64,000 nucleotides of DNA, from positions 25,257-89,256 of the forward strand of contig CAYYOV010000010.1 of the NCBI GenBank assembly GCA_964473365.1. Reading direction: 5' to 3'. Positions 26,622 through 34,519 of the stretch are shown piece by piece (the stretch's first letter is position 1; every line of letters starts with the position of its first letter). The notes beneath the pieces are model-generated. The model worked only from the letters and a program-made list of their open reading frames with translations, had not been told where the DNA came from and did no database searches. Source of the stretch: 2-02-FULL-55-14 sp964473365. GTDB lineage: Bacteria > Bacteroidota > Ignavibacteria > UBA10030. The translations under genes were made by a program, and so were the position numbers.

Positions 26622-27205
26622 GATCGTGACTCCAGCGTTGGTCCGAGTATGCGCTTCAGGTCCTGCCGTGCGCGAAACAATCTCGACTTGACCGCGGGCA
26701 CGCTCAAGGTAAGCACCTCGGCGATCTCGTCATAGGAAAGGTCCTCATACTCGCGCAGTAGCAGAACTAATCGTTGGTCCGGAGCGAGCCGGCGGATCGC
26801 AGCATGCACTGCCTGCTCGAGCTCCGAGCGTTCGGTTTGAATGGACGGATCATCGCCCGCTGCTGCGGCGGCATCACGTCCGGTCTCCGCCACAAGAAAT
26901 TCCAACGAAAGCATGTTCCGGAATTTTCGTCGCCGCGCTTCATCGATGACAACATTGCTCGCAATTCGGTAGATCCATGAGAACAGGGATCGTTGCGGCT
27001 GAAGCCGTGGAAGCGCATGGTAGACGCGCATGAAGACTTCCTGGCTGAGGTCTTCGACATCCTCAGGCCGACCAAGCGACAGGTAGATCAGGTGTGCGAC
27101 CTGCCGTTCATAGCGTCGCACAAGGTCGCGAAATGCCCCCTGATGTCCGGAACGGATCTGCTCGACAAGGAGCCAATCATCAGGGGTATCGACCTTTGTG
27201 GCCAC
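26618..27205 (-). CDS. ECF-type RNA polymerase sigma factor (RpoE-like)
   Basis: 195 residues with sigma region 2 at about 20-90 (FRDLVRRYERQVAHLIYL, EDVEDLSQEVFMRVYHAL, FSWIYRIASNVVIDEARRR) and region 4 at about 130-190 (LAPDQRLVLLLREYEDLSYDEIAEVLTLSVPAVKSRLFRARQDLKRIL). It directs RNA polymerase to stress promoters. The start is a GTG at 27205. A GAAAC-N16-CGTT element lies immediately upstream, so it may transcribe its own operon from a leaderless mRNA. It heads a seven-gene run that encodes its anti-sigma, a Spy-like protein and two efflux systems. Confidence 0.93.
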   Translation of the reverse strand: MATKVDTPDDWLLVEQIRSGHQGAFRDLVRRYERQVAHLIYLSLGRPEDVEDLSQEVFMRVYHALPRLQPQRSLFSWIYRIASNVVIDEARRRKFRNMLSLEFLVAETGRDAAAAAGDDPSIQTERSELEQAVHAAIRRLAPDQRLVLLLREYEDLSYDEIAEVLTLSVPAVKSRLFRARQDLKRILGPTLESRS

Positions 27206-27212
27206 GGGGTAA

Positions 27213-27237
27213 AACGCTTGTCAGATGGGAAAGTTTC
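27213..27237 (-). promoter_or_regulatory. Candidate autoregulated ECF-sigma promoter of the efflux operon
   Basis: Minus-strand GAAAC at 27233-27237, exactly 16 bp, then CGTT at 27213-27216. This is the known layout of many ECF-sigma promoters (GAAAC-N16-CGT). The predicted +1 falls within 1-2 bases of the GTG start at 27205. The 113-bp gap between mnmA and the sigma gene has no stronger sigma70 match. Confidence 0.5.
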
Positions 27238-27318
27238 TGCTTGGCGAGGTCAAAACGGCCGAATTACGGGGATTCCGAGGGGGATCGGAAGCGTGGGTGT
27301 GGGAGGAGCTAGCGACAA

Positions 27319-28428
27319 TCACGGAAGCGGGCCGTCGATAAGCCCACCCCCCACCAGATCGTCACCGTCGTAGAGGACCACGGACTGTCCAGGTGTGATC
27401 GCACGCTTCGGGTGCGCAAACCTGACCTCGATCGAACCATCACCGGTCGGGCGCACGCGAGCTTCCGTGGGTTCATCGGCGTAGCGTACCATTGCCTGGA
27501 CATCCAATGCATCGACCGGTGCCGGGCGTCCGCTCCAAAGTACTCCGGAAGCCTTCAGGCCGGAACGCCACAGTTCAGCGTCCGGGCCGATCTGCACGGT
27601 GTTCGATGTCGCATCGATCGCGGTCACGTACATCCGGCCCCCGTGCGCTCCGATGCCCCGCCGTTGACCGATCGTGTAGAACGGAGCTCCCCGGTGCGTT
27701 CCGACGATTGTCTCGCCACGGACGAGGGGCCCGCCCGCCACCCGCTCTGCAAGTCCGGGGTCTCGCTGCGCAAGGAACTGCGAATAGTCGTTGTTCTCGA
27801 CGAAACAGATGTCAAAGCTCTCTGGTTTGTCCGCTGTCCGGAGCCCGATCGAGGCCGCAATCGCACGCACTTCCGGCTTGGTCAGTTCGCCCAGCGGGAA
27901 GAGGGTCTTGGCGAGTGCATCTTGAGGAACAGACCAAAGGGCGTACGTCTGGTCTTTGGGACCATACACTGCGCGGCTGATGACCATCCGGCCAGAGCCT
28001 TGATCGTGACGAATCTTCGCATAGTGCCCTGTCGCAAGGAACTCGCCGCCGAGCGCTTCGGCCTTCCGAAGCAGCGCGCCCCATTTGATCTCACGGTTGC
28101 AGGCGATGCACGGGTTCGGAGTTCGACCCCGACGATATTCGTCCACGAACATGTCGATCACTTCGCGGCCGAATTCTTGCCGAAGATCGAGCGTGAAATG
28201 CGGGATGTCCAGCGACGCCGCGACCATCTTGGCGTCGTGGACCGCACCGAGCCCGCAGCAACTCGTGTCATTCGTCGGTCGGCCCTGGGCGTCCTCGAAA
28301 TCATACGTCTTCATGGTCACACCGATGACACGCATTCCCTGCTGTTGTAGCAACGCCGCAGCGACGGAAGAGTCCACCCCTCCGCTCATCGCAACAACCA
28401 CGGTCGTTCCTGGCCTCAATTTTCTCAT
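27319..28428 (-). CDS. mnmA: tRNA-specific 2-thiouridylase
   Basis: 369 residues, normal length. The PP-loop SGGVDSS (about 15-21) binds ATP. The catalytic and persulfide cysteines are visible as Cys107 (GRTPNPCIACN) and Cys208 (SFDICFVEN). YTIGQRRG marks the central domain and a beta-barrel forms the C-terminus. MnmA thiolates U34 of Lys, Glu and Gln tRNAs in the cytoplasm, with sulfur relayed from a cysteine desulfurase. It has its own promoter, whose predicted +1 is the A of the ATG. Confidence 0.97.
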   Translation of the reverse strand: MRKLRPGTTVVVAMSGGVDSSVAAALLQQQGMRVIGVTMKTYDFEDAQGRPTNDTSCCGLGAVHDAKMVAASLDIPHFTLDLRQEFGREVIDMFVDEYRRGRTPNPCIACNREIKWGALLRKAEALGGEFLATGHYAKIRHDQGSGRMVISRAVYGPKDQTYALWSVPQDALAKTLFPLGELTKPEVRAIAASIGLRTADKPESFDICFVENNDYSQFLAQRDPGLAERVAGGPLVRGETIVGTHRGAPFYTIGQRRGIGAHGGRMYVTAIDATSNTVQIGPDAELWRSGLKASGVLWSGRPAPVDALDVQAMVRYADEPTEARVRPTGDGSIEVRFAHPKRAITPGQSVVLYDGDDLVGGGLIDGPLP

Positions 28429-28434
28429 GTCTCA

Positions 28435-28463
28435 AAAATACGAAAACTCTTGCGCCGACTCAA
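28435..28463 (-). promoter_or_regulatory. mnmA promoter, predicted leaderless
   Basis: Minus-strand -35 TTGAGT (28458-28463), 17-bp spacer, -10 TATTTT (28435-28440). Read as TATTTTTG, the element also fits the Bacteroidota TAnnTTTG box. Six bases separate it from ATG 28428, so transcription should begin at or next to the start codon. Confidence 0.65.
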
Positions 28464-28470
28464 TGACGCC

Positions 28471-29001
28471 TCACCGGGATGTCGTGTGGAGGGCTTTCTC
28501 CGCGAGTTTCTTGAGCGAATCAAACGACTGACGGCCAACGACATACTCAATACGAGAACCTGTTCTGCCGTATACGAAGGTGGCTGGGATCGCCCCGGAC
28601 CAGGAAGGATCCATCGCTTCGATCAATTCCGATGGCGTCGGGAATGCATTGACATATGAAGGCATCGTCGCCCGGACGCGTTGCAGGAAGGGTCGGATCT
28701 TCGTATCGACCTCATCATCAAAATCGATGGAGATCGTCACCACATCGACTCCCCGGGACCGATACATCGAATCCAGCCGTACGATGTCCGGAAATTCCTC
28801 GACACAGGGTAGGCACCAGGTCGCCCACACGTTGACGACCAGACCCCGCCCGTTCCGATCCTTCACGAGCGAGGACAGCGTCGATTCTTCCAACATCCGT
28901 ACGGGGGGCCCGGACTTCTGAGCATCTGCGAAGGACGGAGCCCCGACCAGCAACGCCAGGAGCGGTAGCGTGCGCCGCATCATGGATGGCAGGCTTTGCA
29001 T
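28471..29001 (-). CDS. TlpA-like periplasmic thioredoxin-fold protein
   Basis: 176 residues with a signal peptide (LPLLALLVGAPSFADA). A TlpA/ResA-type thioredoxin domain carries the redox motif WCLPC (Cys63, Cys66) and the cis-proline segment AIPATFV. Proteins of this type reduce disulfides in the periplasm, for example in cytochrome c maturation; the partner here is unknown. The ATG shares one base with the stop of the preceding peroxiredoxin-like gene (TGATG), so the two are co-transcribed. A second possible start is ATG 28983. Confidence 0.88.
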   Translation of the reverse strand: MQSLPSMMRRTLPLLALLVGAPSFADAQKSGPPVRMLEESTLSSLVKDRNGRGLVVNVWATWCLPCVEEFPDIVRLDSMYRSRGVDVVTISIDFDDEVDTKIRPFLQRVRATMPSYVNAFPTPSELIEAMDPSWSGAIPATFVYGRTGSRIEYVVGRQSFDSLKKLAEKALHTTSR

Positions 29002-29567
29002 CAGCTGACCCGTTTGATCGTACAGCCAAAGGCCTTCGTGCGCGGGGTGGTCACCGGTTTTCCGGCGAGGATCTCATCAAGGGTAACACGAAGATCGCTC
29101 ACGGACACTCGTGACTCTCGTTGGCTGTCGTCGATGCGGCCATGGTAGACGATCTGCAGCGACCCATCGAGCACGTAGATCTCCGGAGTAACGGATGCGC
29201 CGAATTCGTCGGCGACCACGTTACTATGGTCCTTGAGGACCGGGAATCCAAAGCCGTGTTTCCGCGAATGTTCCTTGATCTCCTCGACTCCCTCCTGCTT
29301 GTTCGAATTGATACCGAGAAATACGATCCCCTGTCCGCGATAATCCTTTTCAATGGCCGCCATCCGTTCGTTGTAGGCGTTCGAGACTGGACACTGTGTC
29401 GCGATGAACATCACGACGATCGCCTTCGCGTCCTTGTGATCGGCCAGCGAATGTTTCGTTCCATTCACGTCTTCAAGTGTGAAGTTTTTGACCTTCTGCG
29501 GATCATCGGATAGGGCGGTCCCGACGACCAGCACCAAGGCCACCAACAACGTACGAATGTTGGACAT
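29001..29567 (-). CDS. Exported peroxiredoxin/AhpC-TSA-like redoxin
   Basis: 188 residues from ATG 29567, chosen for AGGAGGG 7-8 bases upstream and the signal peptide TLLVALVLVVGTALS. The redoxin domain contains IATQCPVSNAYNERM (Cys59, the probable reactive cysteine), GINSNKQEG, TPEIYVLD and the conserved end FGCTIKR. This subfamily is widespread in Planctomycetota and Bacteroidota; its precise substrate is not established. It overlaps the TlpA-like gene by one base, suggesting a shared periplasmic redox role. Confidence 0.84.
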   Translation of the reverse strand: MSNIRTLLVALVLVVGTALSDDPQKVKNFTLEDVNGTKHSLADHKDAKAIVVMFIATQCPVSNAYNERMAAIEKDYRGQGIVFLGINSNKQEGVEEIKEHSRKHGFGFPVLKDHSNVVADEFGASVTPEIYVLDGSLQIVYHGRIDDSQRESRVSVSDLRVTLDEILAGKPVTTPRTKAFGCTIKRVS

Positions 29568-29620
29568 TTCAGTCCCTCCTATAATGTGAACGATGGATGG
29601 ATCTCCACGCACTGTCGAAA

Positions 29621-29640
29621 GCGAACGAACCGTCGTTCGC
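29621..29640 (-). terminator. Intrinsic terminator-like hairpin after the NagX-like gene
   Basis: Perfect 8-bp arms (29621-29628 with 29633-29640) and a 4-base loop. Read on the minus strand it is followed by TTTCGAC. It lies about 60 bp past the stop of the acyltransferase gene (29703) and upstream of the redoxin gene. Confidence 0.6.
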
Positions 29641-29702
29641 GTTCGCTGCAGACCCTCCCTCAACGACGAGAGCGGGCGCCAAGTTCCATCCTCATTGCTT
29701 AT

Positions 29703-31100
29703 TCAGGTCTTGAGGAAGATGCCCAGCCGCGTGCACCATGCGGCCGTCCACACTGTGAACCAGGTGACGGCGACGCCTACCAAGGCGCCTGTCCAGGGAT
29801 CCGGGAAGAACGAAGAGAGAAGTGGACCAAGGCCCGTCAGAGCGAGGAGGGGACGGGTGAAGTTATTGATGGCGGCGTACGCAACGAGAGGGTTCTGCCC
29901 CCCTTCGATCAGCATCCGGAACCCTGTGCGAACCTCGAAGATCTCGAAAAGGATCCACATGCCGACAAGAACGTGCGTCGCAAGCCCAGCCGTCAGGGTA
30001 TAGTAACTTAACGTCGAATGGTCCTTCTTGATCCCCCCTTCGAAGGCCTCAAGGCACAGACCAAGCAGGATCAAATAGGAACCGAGCATGACCACCTGCC
30101 GCACCGTGCGTTCCATCTCGGAACCTGGACGCCGGTACACCCACCACAGAACGCTGACGAGGCCAATTTCAAGCACGACGGTCGGCAGCAGCCAGCGTGC
30201 GAACAGGCCTACGACAGCGACGATCGTCGTTGCAAACAAGATCGGCAATCCGACCAACCAGGTCGATCGCGTCCACGTGCTGACCTCGTCGTCCGGGTGT
30301 CGCCTGCTCCACGCAAGAAGGTGGTCACCCACAATACTGCCGGGGACAACGATGAACAGATATTTCAAGAACTCGAACCTGAAGAGTTCCGGGACAGGAG
30401 ACATGTTCCACAGGTCATGCACCCAACCTTCCGTGCCCGACGAAAGGCGCAACGCCAGCAAGACTCCCAACACCGCCCAGCGATGCATGTGCGACGCTCG
30501 CGTCGAGAGCCAGATGATCCCTCCGAACACCGCAACGTTAGCAAGGACGAGGATAATGATGTCGCTCCGTCCCAGGAGGAACCCCGACCCATCCGGATAG
30601 CGAACCAAGGCCATACTCGCGACGGCAAGTGCCCAGCCCCCTGCCCGGATGATCCGGCGACGACCCTCTGGCCAGTGCTTTGGGAACGCGGCGAACATCG
30701 GAAAGAGTAACAGGAACCCAACGAGGGCCATCCCCCAGGTCGATGCGTCAGGAGCGCTGCTCAGGCGATATGGTCGGATGTGTTCATCGAAAAGCGCAAA
30801 GCCAGCCAGCAACACCCCTCGGACAATCAGCGAACGAATGATCTTCCACTCCGGATCTCCCCGCGACACGCGCCGTTGGAGCGCGAACGGGATCGCAGCA
30901 CCCATCGTGAACAGAAAGAATGGGAAGACCAAGTCGACCCAGGTGATACCCGGGATCGTCGGAACAAAGGTATGCGCGGGCGGCGGTACTTGTGCGTGAT
31001 ACATCCACGCCGGCAAGACGCCGAACGGGATCGCGCTCGAGAGGATCATCATGAAGATCGACCAGCCCCGAAGCGCGTCAAGCGGAAGGAATCGGTTCAT
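29703..31100 (-). CDS. NagX/HGSNAT-like membrane acyltransferase (COG4299/DUF5009 type)
   Basis: 465 residues from ATG 31100, which overlaps the previous gene's stop by 4 bp. About 11 hydrophobic helices. The N-terminus has the family hallmark FLPLDALRGWSIFMMILSS, followed by HTFVPTIPGITWVDLVFPFFLFTMGAAIPFAL. The C-terminal part has GGQNPLVAYAAINNF. Relatives are the lysosomal heparan-alpha-glucosaminide N-acetyltransferase and bacterial NagX, which pass acetyl groups across the membrane to glucosamine-type sugars. The acceptor here is unknown. It is the third gene of an operon with an HHH exported protein and a barrel-like protein. Confidence 0.83.
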   Translation of the reverse strand: MNRFLPLDALRGWSIFMMILSSAIPFGVLPAWMYHAQVPPPAHTFVPTIPGITWVDLVFPFFLFTMGAAIPFALQRRVSRGDPEWKIIRSLIVRGVLLAGFALFDEHIRPYRLSSAPDASTWGMALVGFLLLFPMFAAFPKHWPEGRRRIIRAGGWALAVASMALVRYPDGSGFLLGRSDIIILVLANVAVFGGIIWLSTRASHMHRWAVLGVLLALRLSSGTEGWVHDLWNMSPVPELFRFEFLKYLFIVVPGSIVGDHLLAWSRRHPDDEVSTWTRSTWLVGLPILFATTIVAVVGLFARWLLPTVVLEIGLVSVLWWVYRRPGSEMERTVRQVVMLGSYLILLGLCLEAFEGGIKKDHSTLSYYTLTAGLATHVLVGMWILFEIFEVRTGFRMLIEGGQNPLVAYAAINNFTRPLLALTGLGPLLSSFFPDPWTGALVGVAVTWFTVWTAAWCTRLGIFLKT

Positions 31101-32779
31101 GGCGGAGGTCCGTGCCGTGATGATACATGAATTTCGAGACGGATGCATACTTCGAGCTCACGCTCTGGAATCAGCCTCCAGATGCCCGCAGCGCTGAGTT
31201 CCATGTCGGCCGTCGGATGCCACTGGATGACGCCTCGGATCTGTCGGTGTGGTCCCGAGAGTCGCTGGAACCCGCTGAGGCTCGACGGCCCTGGTCCCAG
31301 GGTCCAGAATTCGACGGACCGTTCGCCATCCACACCAGTCCATCGCACGTGCGTCGTGAACGTTGCGCCAGACAGTGTTACCGTCGTAGAACCCATCCTC
31401 CCACGCGATACTCCGCCCGACGCATCGCGCTCCGTTCGCTTCGAGACGCCCGCACTCAGCATGACGTTCCGCGTGAACCGATGGCGCAAGTCCACATTCC
31501 AACGCATCGCTCCGCCGGTCGACCGCGTCACGCTCGTCCATTCCCATCCCAACTGTATCGCTCGGTCAAGCTTCGCATCTCCGCCGATCCCGACAGCCGT
31601 CCGTTGATTCCATCGGACGCCGTTCTCAGGCCGCGCCGTTGATTCTCGGCCAACGTCTCCCACAAGACGCCACTCCCATCCTGGCGTATTGGCCCACGCC
31701 AACGACATTCCCACGGCGTCCTCGTCACTCGTCAGGCCTCCCAGTCGCGGCACGCCCGCTGCTGAGACAGACCGGAGTTGTCGCGCGATCCACTGCACTT
31801 CGGGCTGTCGGCCGGCCGACCGACGGAACGACACCACCCACGAACACTCGCCCCCCGCAGACGAAGACTCGAGGGATATGCTGTGTGGCGCGTTCGAATA
31901 CTCAACACGGATGGCCCCTTGTACGGGTCCGCCATCGAGGACCACGTGACTGAACCAGGCATCGTCCCAGTGTTCCGACCAGGCAAGAGTGGCCCTACGC
32001 GCACCATGCCCAGCTTCCACCACGGTGGACATGAAGGAACGTGCTTCAAACCGTCCGGACAATCCGAACCCGCGGAAACTCGTGCCGTTGTCGTACCCGG
32101 GAAAGATCCGCGCGTCGGCATTCAAGCGACGTTCCCATTCTGACGAACGGAGAATGCTGACGCGTCTACCATGGTCTAGCAGAGCCGAGCCATTGCGTAT
32201 ATCCATACTCCCAATGTGCCACTGCAATTGGCCATCCATCGTCGGCGCTCGAACGAATGTGAACCATTCGTGTGCGGGGCTCCCGGTATAGCGGACCTCT
32301 GCAAGCGTCGTCGAGCGTCCATGTGACGTCCCGTTACTTTCCAGGCGAAGATGATGCACCTCGCGACCGCTCAGGGATCGTCCACGGTTGTCGGACCACT
32401 TGAGGCGCGAACGAAATCGGGTGCTCCACTCCGATCGTGTGCCCCCGGAAGAGAGGACGACGTATGGGTCCAATCGCGAGGCGGTCCCCGAACGCACTCC
32501 AGGCAAAAGATCAACGGAGCGAAGGTCGCGGATCAGGCCAGAGCGGACAGCCGTGATGATCCGTTCCGCCTCGCGGCGACGGAGCCCGGGAATCACCAAC
32601 AGGTCCTCAACGCTGGCAGTCTGAAGATCCATCGGTTCAGACAGAGCTCTTTCCAGATACGCCTCAAATGCCGCCCGCTCAGCCGTGGTCGATTCGTCCA
32701 GATCACGCTCCCCGGATTGTGCGAAAATCGACGACGACACGAACACCAAGCTACTGAGGACAACCTCGGCAGGCCTCAT
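31097..32779 (-). CDS. Exported protein with helix-hairpin-helix domain and predicted beta-barrel body
   Basis: 560 residues from ATG 32779 (GGAGGTGAG just upstream). Signal peptide VVLSSLVFVSSSIFAQ. Residues about 50-105 hold a ComEA-like tandem helix-hairpin-helix (LQTASVEDLLVIPGLRRREAERIITAVR, LRSVDLLPGVRSGTASRLDPYV). The remaining 450 residues alternate polar and hydrophobic residues with many Trp/Arg, like an outer-membrane barrel, ending LEVCIRLEIHVSS. HHH domains usually bind DNA; in exported proteins they occur in competence factors. The role here is not proven. It sits between a small barrel-like gene and the NagX-like gene. Confidence 0.7.
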   Translation of the reverse strand: MRPAEVVLSSLVFVSSSIFAQSGERDLDESTTAERAAFEAYLERALSEPMDLQTASVEDLLVIPGLRRREAERIITAVRSGLIRDLRSVDLLPGVRSGTASRLDPYVVLSSGGTRSEWSTRFRSRLKWSDNRGRSLSGREVHHLRLESNGTSHGRSTTLAEVRYTGSPAHEWFTFVRAPTMDGQLQWHIGSMDIRNGSALLDHGRRVSILRSSEWERRLNADARIFPGYDNGTSFRGFGLSGRFEARSFMSTVVEAGHGARRATLAWSEHWDDAWFSHVVLDGGPVQGAIRVEYSNAPHSISLESSSAGGECSWVVSFRRSAGRQPEVQWIARQLRSVSAAGVPRLGGLTSDEDAVGMSLAWANTPGWEWRLVGDVGRESTARPENGVRWNQRTAVGIGGDAKLDRAIQLGWEWTSVTRSTGGAMRWNVDLRHRFTRNVMLSAGVSKRTERDASGGVSRGRMGSTTVTLSGATFTTHVRWTGVDGERSVEFWTLGPGPSSLSGFQRLSGPHRQIRGVIQWHPTADMELSAAGIWRLIPERELEVCIRLEIHVSSRHGPPP

Positions 32780-32781
32780 GC

Positions 32782-33561
32782 TCACCTCCAGGCAAACCTG
32801 AGATCGCCTCCATGCGTCCATCCCAACAAGGGATGCCATCGAGTGCCCACGACCCACTGCAATGCTCCCGTCGTCACATCAATTCCGCCACCGACGGACC
32901 CGATAGTATCAGACCACGAGACAATAAGTGCCAGGGACTCGACCGCCTCGATGCGGGCTCCAGCACGCAATTCCATGTCGTGCGAACCGACAGCCTCCAC
33001 ACTGATCCTGATGCCGTCCCCAGGCCTGACAGAAGCGCCGAACGCGAATTGAAGCTCATCGGATCGAACTGGCCGTCCTGACTGAGCCACGCAGGTCACG
33101 AGTGCCCCCGTCGTCACGCCCGCAGAATGGAACTGACAACCCGCCGATGCTTCCCCTTCAAGGATCGGGGAGTAGCCCTGAAAAGACCAGCGGGCCACAC
33201 CTGCCGCAACGCCGACACTAAGCGCCTCCGTCAACGTTCCTCCGAGCGAGAGTCGAGCCTGAGCTCTTCGCGCAGATCCTGCATCGAGCGCACCTGCGGA
33301 GATCATTGCTCCCCAACGGCTTCCCGAGAGTTGAAACCCCGTCCCTGCACGTCTCAACGGGCCAATGCCGTAAATCGACGGGATCACGGACACCATCAGC
33401 ATCGTAGATGGCTCCGACGCCAAAGCAGCAGGATGAAACCTGCCCAACTGTCCAGCGCTTCCGACGGCTTCGCCGATACCCGACCATGCCAGAGCGGAAG
33501 CGTCTTCTTGCCCCATCGCCGAACTCAGCACACCGATGAATACCCACCAGTAGATGCGCAT
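32782..33561 (-). CDS. Exported hypothetical protein, barrel-like
   Basis: 259 residues with a short signal peptide (YWWVFIGVLSSAMGQ) and no family I recognise. The body is Gly/Ala-rich with alternating hydrophobic residues (LSLGGTLTEALSVGVAAGVARWSF, IRISVEAVGSHDMELRAGARI) and ends LRFAWR with a terminal aromatic. That pattern suggests an outer-membrane barrel of about 10-12 strands, related in style to PorV/PorQ proteins (SALAWSGIGEAVGSAGQLGRFHPAALA). A GGGGGGTGAG ribosome-binding site precedes ATG 33561. It is two bases from the HHH gene and so co-transcribed. Confidence 0.62.
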   Translation of the reverse strand: MRIYWWVFIGVLSSAMGQEDASALAWSGIGEAVGSAGQLGRFHPAALASEPSTMLMVSVIPSIYGIGPLRRAGTGFQLSGSRWGAMISAGALDAGSARRAQARLSLGGTLTEALSVGVAAGVARWSFQGYSPILEGEASAGCQFHSAGVTTGALVTCVAQSGRPVRSDELQFAFGASVRPGDGIRISVEAVGSHDMELRAGARIEAVESLALIVSWSDTIGSVGGGIDVTTGALQWVVGTRWHPLLGWTHGGDLRFAWR

Positions 33562-33563
33562 AC

Positions 33564-33592
33564 TTGCTCACCCCCCCTTCTTTGCCTATCTT
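33564..33592 (+). promoter_or_regulatory. Promoter of the DUF4835 gene, predicted leaderless
   Basis: TTGCTC (33564-33569), 17-bp spacer, TATCTT (33587-33592). As TATCTTTG the -10 region also matches the Bacteroidota TAnnTTTG box. The predicted +1 is 33599, the G of the GTG start codon. Confidence 0.62.
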
Positions 33593-33598
33593 TGTTGC

Positions 33599-34519
33599 GT
33601 GAGACATTCGCTGAAAAGCCTCTGTGCAGCTGCCATTGTACTCTTCGCCTGGACAGCTGTTCCGGTCAGCGCCCAGGAGCTTCGTTGTGACGTCACGGTC
33701 AACACCGAAGCGCTTTCGAGCTCCGTCCGGGACCTCTTGCGTGATTTCGAGTCGGACGTCGAGCGGTACGTGAATGGGACGCGGTACACTGACGAAGACA
33801 TGCTCGGAGACCGCATCTCCTGCACGTTCGACATCTTCTTCACCTCCTCCCCGGGCGAGAACCGATACATCGCCAAAGTGTTCGTCGGCAGTCAACGGAC
33901 CGTCTATGCCAACAACGAACCGACGACGCGGACCACGTCCGTCCTGCGTGTGTTGGATGAGAAATGGGAATTCATCTACATGCCCGGCCAACGGATGCGG
34001 TACGATGAATTCTCGGCCGACCCGTTGACGGATTTTCTGGACTTCTATGCCTACCTGATCATCGGAATGGACTTCGAGTCCTTCGAGACCGGGTCAGGCG
34101 ACCCCTCATTTCGAAAAGCGTTGAATCTTTGCAACTCCGCTACATCATCGACCATCGGCGCCCGGGAATACGAGTTTGTCGCAGGGGCCTACAGCCGATT
34201 CGGGATGGCCGAAGAACTGACGAATGCCAAGTACGCTCCCATCCGTGAGGCGATAACACTGTACCATATGGACGGATTGGACGAACTGGCCACGACGGAA
34301 TACACCGCCCTCGAAGCAATGCTCAAGGCGATCGGCATGATCGATCGGACACGGCAAGTGCAGAATCCAACGAGCGTGCTGGTCAAACAGTTCTTCAACG
34401 CCAAGAACCGCGAGATCGCCGACGCCTTCCAGCGCTATCCTGATCCTTCCGTGTACGACCGGCTTGGCGAGTACGACCCCGAACACCTCACGGTCTACCG
34501 CGAGCGCGCACCCCGCTGA
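33599..34519 (+). CDS. DUF4835 family exported protein
   Basis: 306 residues. It has a signal peptide (AAIVLFAWTAVPVSAQ) and the DUF4835 landmarks ELRCDVTVNTEAL, ISCTFDIFFTSSPGENRYIAKVFVGSQRTVY, YAYLIIGMDFESFETGSGDPSFRKA and a C-terminal VKQFFNAKNREIADAF. The family is almost restricted to Bacteroidota and relatives; its function is not established. The GTG at 33599 is chosen over ATG 33554 because the promoter lies between them. Its last 25 bases overlap the 3' end of the cyclophilin gene on the other strand. Confidence 0.85.
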   Translation: MRHSLKSLCAAAIVLFAWTAVPVSAQELRCDVTVNTEALSSSVRDLLRDFESDVERYVNGTRYTDEDMLGDRISCTFDIFFTSSPGENRYIAKVFVGSQRTVYANNEPTTRTTSVLRVLDEKWEFIYMPGQRMRYDEFSADPLTDFLDFYAYLIIGMDFESFETGSGDPSFRKALNLCNSATSSTIGAREYEFVAGAYSRFGMAEELTNAKYAPIREAITLYHMDGLDELATTEYTALEAMLKAIGMIDRTRQVQNPTSVLVKQFFNAKNREIADAFQRYPDPSVYDRLGEYDPEHLTVYRERAPR

